A DNA stretch of 27,680 nt from an uncultured Gammaproteobacteria bacterium (lineage in GTDB: Bacteria; Pseudomonadota; Gammaproteobacteria; Steroidobacterales; GCA-2729495), in NCBI GenBank assembly GCA_937958785.1, contig CALGMY010000119.1, positions 1 to 27,680 on the forward strand, written 5' to 3'. The position numbers and the translations under genes were made by a program. Shown here piece after piece: positions 8,401 through 14,602 of this stretch. A model generated the notes under the pieces. That model made no database searches. It was not told the DNA's origin and saw only the letters and a program-made list of their open reading frames with translations. How positions within the stretch are numbered: the stretch's first letter is position 1; every line of letters begins with the position of its first letter.

Positions 8401-8477
8401 TCGCACGGCTGGTCACGCCCGTGATGTACAAGCTGTTCACACCTGAAGTCGAGGTGCGGTCGGCGCCCTTCACCTGA
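5418..8477 (+). CDS. RND efflux permease (HAE1/AcrB-like)
   Basis: This 1019-residue inner-membrane proton antiporter has the usual family length and duplicated layout: TM1 (about 12-30), a large periplasmic porter loop, TM2-6, then TM7 (about 522-543), a second loop and TM8-12. Proton-relay residues are present: Asp397-Asp398 in ALGLLVDDSIVVVENISRH and Lys922 in LIGIEIKNSILLVDF. The two relay aspartates and SIVVVEN place it among drug/hydrophobe exporters (HAE1) rather than the metal exporters (HME). The early VPREEDPYFKIS segment is seen in a subset of single-permease pumps related to TriC. It is the last gene of the tetR-tolC-adaptor-permease operon, starting inside the adaptor stop. Confidence 0.95.
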   Translation: MNFLEYPIRRFQPTLVAFLCLVALGIYAFLGVPREEDPYFKISAFIITTVLPGADPVDLERLVAKPLEDTLAELDDVKEIETTVRDNVAVVVIEFEAFTDPDRKYDEVQRETNALRPSLPAEITRLEIRKFSPALVNTVQFALVSPTATYRELEDLARDFRDRLKNVEGVRTAESWAFPGRELRVQVDLRRMAELDVTPGDVLEALRSENSNVPAGTLDLGPRSFTLKTSGSYETLDAVRDTVVAGRPGAITRVRDVAEVLWADEPLSYTGRFNGERAVFVTANQKDGYNILKVRERIAAVAAAFAAELPGRVRLEWGFDQSRNVASRLNRLGLDLAIAIGLVTITLLPLGLRAAGIVMVSIPLSLSFGLACIYFLGFSLNQLSIAGFVLALGLLVDDSIVVVENISRHLRLGYSRAEAALKGTQQIFTAILGCTAALVFAFLPLMVLPETAGKFIRVLPLTVVTTIAGSLLIALFIIPFIASRVLEPAAGAGGNRSLQRMMGLIERWYRPALEYCLARPRATAVGVIGGSLVLTAALVPVVGSSLFPTANTPAFLVKIETPNGSSLAATADALRFAEERVAALPGVQGYFANLGHGNPQIYYNQLPREDAPDYAELFVQLRDYSTRGTPRRLEELRRELAAYPNARILVEEFVNGPPITAPIAVRVVGPDLATLERLAGEVEALVREVPGTRDIDNPLRVPRTNLRLRVDPQKASQLGVPTEAFDQAVRLSVAGLEVGRFKEADGEQYPIVVRTPVAARPDLSTLGEVRVPAASGNLLPLSQLAVLEFEKAPSQIQRYDRERSVTVNADVEGNLNTARVTAEVVRRLDAFDFPRGYRYVLGGEAQTGSESFAGVGTAAIVAIFGIFAVLVLEFGSFRSTLIVLTVVPIGVVGGFLALLLTGNSLSFTASIGLIALIGIEIKNSILLVDFTNQLRAQGVALDEAIERAGETRFVPILLTSATAIGGLLPLALQNVGLYSPMAWVIIGGLVTSTFLARLVTPVMYKLFTPEVEVRSAPFT

Positions 8478-8489
8478 CGCGATATCCGT

Positions 8490-8518
8490 GACGGCCCTCA
8501 CGCCGCTCTGCGGCCGTC
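8490..8518 (+). terminator. Hairpin after the RND operon, possible terminator
   Basis: GACGGCC (8490-8496) and GGCCGTC (8512-8518) form a perfect 7-bp GC-rich stem around a 15-base loop, 12 bases after the RND permease stop. There is no T-tract, so termination would have to be weak or rho-assisted. The hairpin covers a GTG at 8488 that could otherwise open the next frame, which favours the ATG at 8539 as its start. Confidence 0.35.
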
Positions 8519-8538
8519 GGCGCGACGATCGAAGCGCC

Positions 8539-8997
8539 ATGGCCAGCACCCATCGACAGCGCCCGGATCCCGAACGGCACGGCGACCTGATCCGCCGGCA
8601 GTACGGATTGCATTTCAATGACTGCGAGGCCGTGGGTCGCCACTCGCCCGTCTACTTCGCCTACTTCTGCCGCGACCTCACGCCATACCTCCTGGCGGCC
8701 CTGCGCGAACTCGAGACCCGCGCGTCCATGGTCCTTGCCGGGGAGCCCCGGCGCCGGGTCCTCGCCCTGCTCTACGACCAGCAGGACGACTGCCCCGACC
8801 GGCTGGCGAGCGTCTTCATCCAGTGCTCGGACGCCGTCTCGCCCTGCCAGCTGGGCTTCGGGCACGTCGGGTGCGGCCACATGGGCATCACCGATCCCGA
8901 CCTCTGGCAGCGGCACCTGGACGAGTTCCGTGAGAACATCTGGAGCACCGTGGTCAGGCAAAGTCGCAGGTCCCTGCGCCCCAGTCCTGGGAACTAG
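8539..8997 (+). CDS. Uncharacterised cytoplasmic protein with several Cys and His residues
   Basis: I do not recognise the family. The 152-residue product has no signal peptide or membrane span. A helical first half (RQYGLHFNDCEAVGRHSPVY, FAYFCRDLTPYLLAALRELE) is followed by VLALLYDQQDDCPDRLASVF and the region CSDAVSPCQLGFGHVGCGHM. Six cysteines and several histidines in a compact protein raise the possibility of metal binding or redox chemistry, but no standard metal motif is complete. An in-frame GTG at 8488 would add 17 residues but lies in a hairpin after the RND gene. No good ribosome-binding site is visible for either start. Its 3' end overlaps the likely start of the SNase-domain gene. 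Confidence 0.7.
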   Translation: MASTHRQRPDPERHGDLIRRQYGLHFNDCEAVGRHSPVYFAYFCRDLTPYLLAALRELETRASMVLAGEPRRRVLALLYDQQDDCPDRLASVFIQCSDAVSPCQLGFGHVGCGHMGITDPDLWQRHLDEFRENIWSTVVRQSRRSLRPSPGN

Positions 8998-9742
8998 CCG
9001 TTCACTGCCGGTCCTTGCGCTCACCCTCGCGGCGCTGGCTGGGGCTGTCGCCGCGGCCCCGCCATTGGCAGACACCTACCTCGAAGCCACGCTGGTCCGC
9101 GTGATCGACGGCGACACCGTTGTCGTGCAGCTGGACGGAGGTCGGATGACCGTACGCCTGCACGGGATCGATGCCCCCGAAGGGCGGCAGGCCCATGGCC
9201 GGGCCGCAACGAAGGCTCTCCGAAGCCTGCTGGAAGGCGAGGCCCTGGAACTCGAGCCGGTGGAGCAGACCGACGGCTACGGACGCCTGGTGGCCAGGGT
9301 CATGGTGGCGGGGGACGACCGGAACGCACGCATGGTGGCCAACGGATATGCCTGGGCCTATCGCCAGTACCTGGGTCGAGGAACCGCCGACGAGCGCTAT
9401 TGCCAACTGGAGGCGGACGCGCGCAGTGCCGGCCGCGGGCTCTGGGCCGCCGGATCCGGGGTCCCCGAGCCGCCGTGGGAATTCCGGGCGCGGAGCCGGG
9501 GCGGGCGGCTCCCCGCCAGGGATTGGACGGCGGAGACAGCGGCCCTGTGCATCGCTGCAATCGGCGGAGCCCCCGCCGGTTGTCACATCAAGGGCAACAT
9601 CAATGCGCGGGGCGACCGCATCTACCACCTGCCGGGCTCCCGGTCCTGGGCGGCCACGCGCATCGACACGGGTCGAGGCGAGCGCTGGTTCTGCACCAGC
9701 GAGGAGGCGGAAGCTGCCGGCTGGCGTGCGCCCCGGCGCTGA
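8930..9742 (+). CDS. Exported SNase (thermonuclease)-like protein with C-terminal Cys-containing domain
   Basis: The N-terminus has a hydrophobic export signal (LPVLALTLAALAGAVAAAPP). The SNase domain follows with VIDGDTVVVQLDG, VRLHGIDAPE and DGYGRLVARV, which carry the acidic metal ligands, catalytic Arg and Glu, and second Arg of staphylococcal nuclease, so an extracytoplasmic Ca-dependent nuclease is plausible. The last 80 or so residues (CIAAIGGAPAGCHIKGNIN ... GERWFCTSEEAEAAGW) form a separate domain that I recall at the C-terminus of other bacterial SNase proteins. The start is unsettled: no ATG or TTG lies before the signal. GTG at 8930, behind GGACGAG, gives a long n-region and overlaps the preceding gene by 68 nt; a CTG near 9004 would give a shorter signal. 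Confidence 0.85.
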   Translation: MRTSGAPWSGKVAGPCAPVLGTSRSLPVLALTLAALAGAVAAAPPLADTYLEATLVRVIDGDTVVVQLDGGRMTVRLHGIDAPEGRQAHGRAATKALRSLLEGEALELEPVEQTDGYGRLVARVMVAGDDRNARMVANGYAWAYRQYLGRGTADERYCQLEADARSAGRGLWAAGSGVPEPPWEFRARSRGGRLPARDWTAETAALCIAAIGGAPAGCHIKGNINARGDRIYHLPGSRSWAATRIDTGRGERWFCTSEEAEAAGWRAPRR

Positions 9743-9763
9743 CGGCCGCGGCCGCGCGGGCGT

Positions 9764-10597
9764 TCAGCCGGCCGCCCGCGCCCGCAGCGCGCGCTTCAGC
9801 ACACGTCCCACCGCCTCGGCGAGGGGCGCGTCCTCGGCGGCGAGGCCCCGCACCGACAGGTAGACGCGGCTCGTGATCGGGATCTCGGTCCACTGCTCCG
9901 GGGCGCCGGGCGGGGTGCGCCGCGGATTCAGCGTTGGCCGCAGCTCGAGTTCCCGCAGCAACTCGCCGAGTTCCGGGTCGTTGGTCCCGGGCGCCATCCC
10001 TGCCGGGAGGCTGGCTGGGGGTGGCCCACCGGGGTCGAGGGCGGGCAGGCCGGGATGCGTATCGTCGTGGTGAATTTCCGGGACTGGCGGCGGTGCCGGG
10101 GAGGCCGATGGCCCGCCACCAAAGCGCTGGCGGATACCCGCATCGGCGAGGCCATAGCTGCGCCGCTCGCCGGAGGGGCCCGTGACAGGGGCCGGAACGG
10201 CGGCTGCCGGTGGTGGCGCGACCGTCGCACTCACTGGCGGGGGCTGGGGCGGGGGCGGCATGGGCGGCGATTCGGCCATTGGCGTGGCAAAGAGCTGCTC
10301 GAGCTCCGCCACCGGCAGGCCCCGCTCCAGCAGGTCCCGGATACCGGCGGCGTCCCGGCTGGCGAGGGCCTGGCGCATTTCCGCCAGGGTGGCGGTGAGC
10401 AGCTGACCGCCGGCCTGCAGGGCCTTGACGCCCTTGATGAACTGCAGCCGCGTGAGGCACTCCTCCGGGTAGCGGGTATGGGGGCCTCGCCGGCCGACCT
10501 TGGGCAGCAGGCCGGACTGGATGTAGTAGACGATGGTCCGCCGGTCGAAACCGGACAGGGCCACCAGCTCGGCCAGGGAATGGCTGCGCGGGGTCAT
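9764..10597 (-). CDS. MerR-type regulator with a long Pro-rich linker and C-terminal domain
   Basis: Residues 6-75 of 277 are a MerR winged helix: LAELVALSGFDRRTIVYYIQ, then GLLPKVGRRGPHTRYPEECL. A helical segment (about 76-105) follows, then roughly 120 residues dominated by Pro, Ala and Gly (about 108-230) that look disordered, and a folded C-terminal block (about 234-275) with IPITSRVYLSVRG. It lacks the Cys motifs of metal-sensing MerR proteins, and its signal is unknown. The ATG at 10597 has no Shine-Dalgarno sequence but sits 6 bases after a -10-like element, so the mRNA may be leaderless. It converges on the SNase gene with a 21-bp gap and is divergent from the rhomboid gene. Confidence 0.85.
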   Translation of the reverse strand: MTPRSHSLAELVALSGFDRRTIVYYIQSGLLPKVGRRGPHTRYPEECLTRLQFIKGVKALQAGGQLLTATLAEMRQALASRDAAGIRDLLERGLPVAELEQLFATPMAESPPMPPPPQPPPVSATVAPPPAAAVPAPVTGPSGERRSYGLADAGIRQRFGGGPSASPAPPPVPEIHHDDTHPGLPALDPGGPPPASLPAGMAPGTNDPELGELLRELELRPTLNPRRTPPGAPEQWTEIPITSRVYLSVRGLAAEDAPLAEAVGRVLKRALRARAAG

Positions 10598-10603
10598 GGC
10601 CGG

Positions 10604-10632
10604 AGCCTAGGCTGCCGTATAGACAGTGTCAA
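10604..10632 (-). promoter_or_regulatory. Consensus promoter of the MerR-type gene (possible leaderless mRNA)
   Basis: On the minus strand TTGACA (complement of 10627-10632) and TAGGCT (complement of 10604-10609) are separated by 17 bp. The ATG at 10597 follows the -10 by only 6 bases, so transcription should start at or near the A of the ATG. A small dyad GACA-G-TGTC (10622-10630) overlaps the -35 and spacer and could be an operator. Confidence 0.55.
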
Positions 10633-10799
10633 CTAGTGGCAATTGTGGCGCCGGCCCGAAGGAAGATGCACCTAAGTAAGCCTAACGTCGCCGAAAGTGG
10701 CTGCAATTCTTCCGATCATGTCGCTACCGACGGACGCCAAGGCCCGGGCGAACGCCGACCGCGGTCAGGCCCGGCCAGCTGTTACCATCCCGCGACCCC

Positions 10800-11549
10800 A
10801 TGTTCCCCCTCAGCGACGAAAATCCACACTTCCTCACGCCCTACACCACCTACGCGCTTATCGCGCTGAACGTGGCGGCCTGGATCCTCCTGCAGGGGCT
10901 CGGCATGGAGCCGCAGCTGGCGACGTCCGTGTGCACGCTCGGGCTCGTCCCCGGCGAGCTTCTGCAGACCCTGCCCGCCGGCACCAGCTTCCAGGTTGGT
11001 CCCGACGCCGTCTGTACGCTCACCGATACGCCGAACTGGCTCACCGCGATCAGCCACATGTTCCTGCACGGCGGCTGGCTGCACATCATCGGCAACCTGT
11101 GGTTCCTCTGGATCTTCGGCAACAACGTCGAGGACTCCATGGGCCATGGGCGCTTCGCGGCCTTCTACGTGCTCTGCGGGCTGGCCGCGGCCGTTGCCCA
11201 GATTCTTGCGAACACGCGATCCGGCGTGCCCATGGTGGGCGCGTCGGGGGCCATCGGCGGTGTGATGGGCGCCTACGTGCTGCTCTACCCGAAGGTGCGG
11301 GTGAAGATGCTGCTCATCCTCGGCTTCTACATCACCACGATCAGCATCCCGGCGTTCTGGATGCTGGGCTACTGGTTCCTTGCCCAGGTGATCGGGGGCG
11401 TTGGCTCCATCGGCGCCCACGGCGGTGGCGTCGCGTTCTGGGCCCACGTGGGGGGCTTCGTCGCGGGCGCCGCACTGGTCCTCCTGTTCCAGGATCCCGA
11501 GCTGGTCCGCCGCCACCCCAACCGGGGCTGGAACGCCGACCCGCGCTAA
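10800..11549 (+). CDS. Rhomboid-family intramembrane serine protease
   Basis: This 249-residue polytopic inner-membrane protein has the rhomboid catalytic dyad: Ser149 in GASGAIGG and His216 in AHVGGFVAG. The conserved HMFLHGGWLHIIGNLWFLWI segment (about 86-105), with the L1-loop features and GN of TM2, is also present. About six or seven hydrophobic segments are visible. Between TM1 and TM2 is a loop of about 45 residues with two cysteines (Cys45, Cys72) that could form a periplasmic disulfide. Rhomboids cleave transmembrane substrates within the bilayer; the substrate is unknown. The ATG at 10800 has no clear ribosome-binding site. It converges with fbp across a 4-bp gap. Confidence 0.93.
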   Translation: MFPLSDENPHFLTPYTTYALIALNVAAWILLQGLGMEPQLATSVCTLGLVPGELLQTLPAGTSFQVGPDAVCTLTDTPNWLTAISHMFLHGGWLHIIGNLWFLWIFGNNVEDSMGHGRFAAFYVLCGLAAAVAQILANTRSGVPMVGASGAIGGVMGAYVLLYPKVRVKMLLILGFYITTISIPAFWMLGYWFLAQVIGGVGSIGAHGGGVAFWAHVGGFVAGAALVLLFQDPELVRRHPNRGWNADPR

Positions 11550-11553
11550 GGCC

Positions 11554-12564
11554 TCACGGGCCCAGGTGGCGCACCACGTGGTCCACTTCGGCCGGGCTGC
11601 CGAGGATCACCGGCGTGCGCTGGTGGATATCGGTCGGTTCCACGTCGAGGATGCGCTGGCCCGCCCCTGCGAGTGCCTTGCCACCGGCCTGCTCCACCAG
11701 CCAGGCCATCGGGTTTGCCTCGTACATGAGGCGCAGTTTGCCGGCGGGGGCCTTGCGGGTCGGGGGGTAGAGAAACACGCCGCCCTTCAGGAGGATGCGG
11801 TGCACGTCCGCGACCATCGCGCCAGCGTAACGGCTGGAATAGGACTGTTCCTGGGCCCAGGAAAGGTACTTCTGGTACCCCTCCGGGAAGGTCAGGCGGT
11901 TCCCCTCGTTGACCGAGTAGCTCTTCGATGCGGCGGGGATTCGCACGCCCTGCTGCACACGGACGAACGCACCGATGGCAGGGTCGAGTACGAACAGGTC
12001 GACACCCCCACCGATGGTCAGCGCGAAGACGGTGGATGGCCCATACAGGATATAACCCGCGGCGACCTGTTCGCGGCCAGGCTGCAGCAGTGAATCTTCC
12101 GCCCGGGCCGCCCGGCGGTCCTGGCGGAGGATGCTGAAGATCGTGCCCACGGCACCGCAGACATCCAGGTTCGACGAGCCGTCGAGCGGGTCGAAGAGCA
12201 CGCAGTAGCGGCGCTCGCCCTCGCGCTCGTTCCGCAGGATCACCGGTTCCTCGTTTTCCTCCGAGGCCACGACCGCGACGCCTTCGCGCCCCCCGAGCGT
12301 GCGCAGCAGGATTTCGTTGGCGATGACGTCCAGCTTCTGCTGTTGCTCCCCCTGCACGTTCTCGCCGCCGGAATTGCCCAGCACGTCTTCCAGCCGGGCG
12401 CGTCGCACCTGGGAGGCGATCATCTTCGCCGAGATCGAGAGTGCGGAGAGGATCCAGGACAGGGTGCCCGTGGCTTCCGGGTGGCGGGTCTGCTGCTGCA
12501 GGATATGGCCCTGCAGCGTGATGATTTCCCGGACGTTGGTGATGTGTCCGGCGGGGATGGCCAT
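11554..12564 (-). CDS. fbp: Fructose-1,6-bisphosphatase class I
   Basis: This 336-residue cytosolic enzyme hydrolyses fructose 1,6-bisphosphate to fructose 6-phosphate in gluconeogenesis and the Calvin cycle. Metal- and phosphate-binding motifs are intact: SEEN (101-104), FDPLDGSSNLD (124-134), YGPSTVF (174-180) and the substrate-binding region KAPAGKLRLMYEANPMAWL. The length matches bacterial class I enzymes. The frame stays open far upstream, but MAIPAGHITNVREI at 12564 is where family members begin. The ribosome-binding site is weak (GGAA). It is divergent from the small exported protein and sbp gene pair and has no operon partner. Confidence 0.96.
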   Translation of the reverse strand: MAIPAGHITNVREIITLQGHILQQQTRHPEATGTLSWILSALSISAKMIASQVRRARLEDVLGNSGGENVQGEQQQKLDVIANEILLRTLGGREGVAVVASEENEEPVILRNEREGERRYCVLFDPLDGSSNLDVCGAVGTIFSILRQDRRAARAEDSLLQPGREQVAAGYILYGPSTVFALTIGGGVDLFVLDPAIGAFVRVQQGVRIPAASKSYSVNEGNRLTFPEGYQKYLSWAQEQSYSSRYAGAMVADVHRILLKGGVFLYPPTRKAPAGKLRLMYEANPMAWLVEQAGGKALAGAGQRILDVEPTDIHQRTPVILGSPAEVDHVVRHLGP

Positions 12565-12606
12565 GGTGTGTTCCGGTTGTTGAAGGGATGCTTCGCGCGC
12601 GCTAGC

Positions 12607-12618
12607 TTGCCATGGCAA
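12607..12618. promoter_or_regulatory. Perfect 12-bp palindrome between fbp and the sbp pair
   Basis: TTGCCATGGCAA is self-complementary. It lies in the 85-bp divergent region, 42 bp upstream of fbp and 31 bp upstream of the small exported protein gene, where an operator would act on either promoter. It directly follows another palindrome, GCTAGC (12601-12606). No regulator can be assigned, and a 12-bp palindrome can arise by chance. Confidence 0.3.
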
Positions 12619-12649
12619 AATGGCCGTCGGAACCGCGGAGACTCCGCTT

Positions 12650-12889
12650 ATGTCATTCGTTCGCCTCTCGCCCTGCGCCATCTCCCTGGCCGCGGCCCTC
12701 GCAGTCTTGTCGGCCCTCGCGCCGGCGCAGGCGGCGAAGCAGCCTGAACCCCGCATTGCCGGCGCGGCACGCGTGGCCCAGGGGGGGCGGGTGGACCTCG
12801 CCGCCTCGAACCTGACGGCGGCCGATCTCGCGGCCCTGCGTCCCGAGTACGCCCGGCTCAAGCCGCGGGCACGCACCAACGCCGAATAG
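12650..12889 (+). CDS. Small exported protein of unknown function upstream of sbp
   Basis: This 79-residue protein begins with a clear signal peptide (hydrophobic [18 protein letters not shown], cleavage likely after AQA near residue 29). The mature part would be only about 50 residues, with a helical [20 protein letters not shown] segment and no cysteine. I know no family for it. The ATG at 12650 follows GGAG (12637-12640) at 9-nt spacing; an in-frame ATG at 12620 would place ten non-signal residues first. The stop is only 13 nt before sbp, which has no good ribosome-binding site of its own, so the two are probably co-transcribed and perhaps translationally coupled. A role alongside periplasmic sulfate binding is inferred from position alone. 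Confidence 0.7.
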   Translation: MSFVRLSPCAISLAAALAVLSALAPAQAAKQPEPRIAGAARVAQGGRVDLAASNLTAADLAALRPEYARLKPRARTNAE

Positions 12890-12902
12890 CCGGCCGCCAC
12901 CC

Positions 12903-13913
12903 ATGGCCTTCCTCCGTTTCCTGCCGGGGCTGCTCCTGGCCGCCGGGCTGGGCGCCTTCGCGCCAGGGGCGCGCGCCGAGACGGTGAACCTGCTGAACGT
13001 TTCCTATGACCCGACCCGGGAGTTCTACCAGGAATACAACGCCGCCTTCGCCGCCCACTGGAAGGCCCGCACCGGCGACACCGTGCGGGTACGCCAGTCC
13101 CACGGTGGCTCCGGCAAGCAGGCCCGGTCGGTGATCGACGGGCTCCCGGCCGACGTCGTAACCCTGGCCCTCGCGCATGACATCGACGCCATTGCCGCCC
13201 GGGGCAGGTCCCTGCCGGCCAACTGGCAGGGCCGTCTCGCCGATAACAGCGCGCCCTACACGTCGACCATCGTATTCCTGGTCCGGCGGGGCAATCCCAA
13301 GGGTATCCGCGACTGGAGTGACCTGGTACGGCCGGGCATCCAGGTGATCACCCCGAACCCGAAGACTTCCGGCGGCGCGCGCTGGAACTACCTGGCGGCC
13401 TGGGCCTGGGCGCTGCGCCAGCCGGGAGCCACCGAGGCGAGTGCGCGCAGCTACCTCAAGCAGCTGTTCAGGAACGTGCCGGTGCTGGACACCGGCGCCC
13501 GGGCGGCCACCACGACGTTCGTGCAGCGGGGTCTGGGTGACGTGCTGCTGAGCTGGGAGAACGAGGCGTTCTTGGCGCGGCAGGCTCTCGGCGCCGGCAA
13601 GGTGGACATCGTCGTGCCTTCGCTGAGTATCCTCGCCGAGCCGCCCGTGACGGTGGTCGACAAGGTCGCCCTGCGCAAGGGCACCCGCGAGGTGGCCGAT
13701 GCCTACCTCAAGTACCTGTACTCCATCGAGGCCCAGGAGATCATCGCTCGCCACTACTTCCGGCCGCGCAACCCGGTCGTGGCCGCCCGCTATGCCGACC
13801 GCTTCCCGAAGCTCGAGATGGTCACCATCGCCGACCTGGGGGGCTGGGACCGGGTTCACCAGGTCCACTTTGCCGACAAGGGAATCTTCGACCAGATCTA
13901 CGGCACCCGGTAG
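12903..13913 (+). CDS. sbp: Periplasmic sulfate-binding protein
   Basis: This 336-residue protein captures sulfate (or thiosulfate) in the periplasm and delivers it to the CysTWA transporter. A signal peptide covers about 1-25 (ending PGARA). Family hallmarks are [11 protein letters not shown] (32-42), SHGGSGKQA (66-74), and [18 protein letters not shown] (150-167), which contribute backbone and side-chain contacts to the anion. Length and motifs are normal for Sbp. The cysATW genes lie on the opposite strand, converging from the right and separated from sbp by the two-component genes, so binding protein and transporter are transcribed separately. CysP cannot be fully excluded, but Sbp fits better. 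Confidence 0.94.
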   Translation: MAFLRFLPGLLLAAGLGAFAPGARAETVNLLNVSYDPTREFYQEYNAAFAAHWKARTGDTVRVRQSHGGSGKQARSVIDGLPADVVTLALAHDIDAIAARGRSLPANWQGRLADNSAPYTSTIVFLVRRGNPKGIRDWSDLVRPGIQVITPNPKTSGGARWNYLAAWAWALRQPGATEASARSYLKQLFRNVPVLDTGARAATTTFVQRGLGDVLLSWENEAFLARQALGAGKVDIVVPSLSILAEPPVTVVDKVALRKGTREVADAYLKYLYSIEAQEIIARHYFRPRNPVVAARYADRFPKLEMVTIADLGGWDRVHQVHFADKGIFDQIYGTR

Positions 13914-13927
13914 GTAGGGCCGCTGCC

Positions 13928-14602
13928 TCAGCTGGCGAGCAGCCTGTAGCCCGCGCCGGGTACCGTGAGGAGGATTTCGGGATTCGTCGGGTCCCGTTCG
14001 ATCTTCTGTCGCACCCGGTGCACCAGTTGCTTCAGCAGTTGCCGGTCACCGGCTCCCCGCCGGCCCCAGACCTGCTGCAACAGGCGGTCCGAGCTCACCG
14101 CGTGTCCGGCATTGGCCAGCAGCAGCTGCACCAGCCGCAACTCCAGCTTGGTCAGGCGGACCGCCGCCTGGCTGCCGACAGTGAGCGTGTGCTCCTCCAG
14201 GTCGAGGCGCAGGCGTCCGGCGCTCACCGGGCTACTGGCCTCCATGCCCGCCCTGCGCAGCAGCGCCTTGACCCGGGCGAGCAGCGTGCGGGGACTGAAC
14301 GGCTTGTTGAGGTAGTCGTCGGCCCCGAGCTCCAGCGCGCGAACGAGATCCTCCTCCGCGCCACGGACGGTCAGCATCATTACTGGCACCCGTGACTGGC
14401 GCCTGACCTCCGCACAGACCTCGAAGCCACTCATGCCGGGCATGTTGATGTCGAGGATCAGCAGGTCGGGGGCTTCCGCGGCGAAGAGGCGCAGCGCCGT
14501 CGGCCCGTCCTGCGCCTTCAGCGCGAGCAGGCCGGACTGGGCCAGGGTGAACGCCACGAGTTCGAGCAGGTCCCGGTCGTCGTCGGCGACGAGGATCTTC
14601 AT
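13928..14602 (-). CDS. OmpR/PhoB-family response regulator
   Basis: This 224-residue DNA-binding regulator has an N-terminal receiver domain (about 1-118) with the acidic pocket Asp7-Asp9, phosphoacceptor Asp51 (LLILDINMPGMSG), Thr78 and Lys100 (LNKPF). A C-terminal OmpR-type winged helix (about 128-222) contains LTKLELRLVQLLLANAGHAV and ends TVPGAGYRLLAS. Its ATG overlaps the TGA of the histidine-kinase gene (ATGA), so the pair is coupled. It is the last gene of the unit starting at cysA. The target is unknown; regulation of the cys unit or of the convergent sbp pair is the simplest hypothesis. Confidence 0.95.
   Translation of the reverse strand: MKILVADDDRDLLELVAFTLAQSGLLALKAQDGPTALRLFAAEAPDLLILDINMPGMSGFEVCAEVRRQSRVPVMMLTVRGAEEDLVRALELGADDYLNKPFSPRTLLARVKALLRRAGMEASSPVSAGRLRLDLEEHTLTVGSQAAVRLTKLELRLVQLLLANAGHAVSSDRLLQQVWGRRGAGDRQLLKQLVHRVRQKIERDPTNPEILLTVPGAGYRLLAS

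Noticed and set aside
13900..13930. Terminator between convergent sbp and the response regulator
   Set aside because: The 14-bp gap has no stem-loop with a T-tract.
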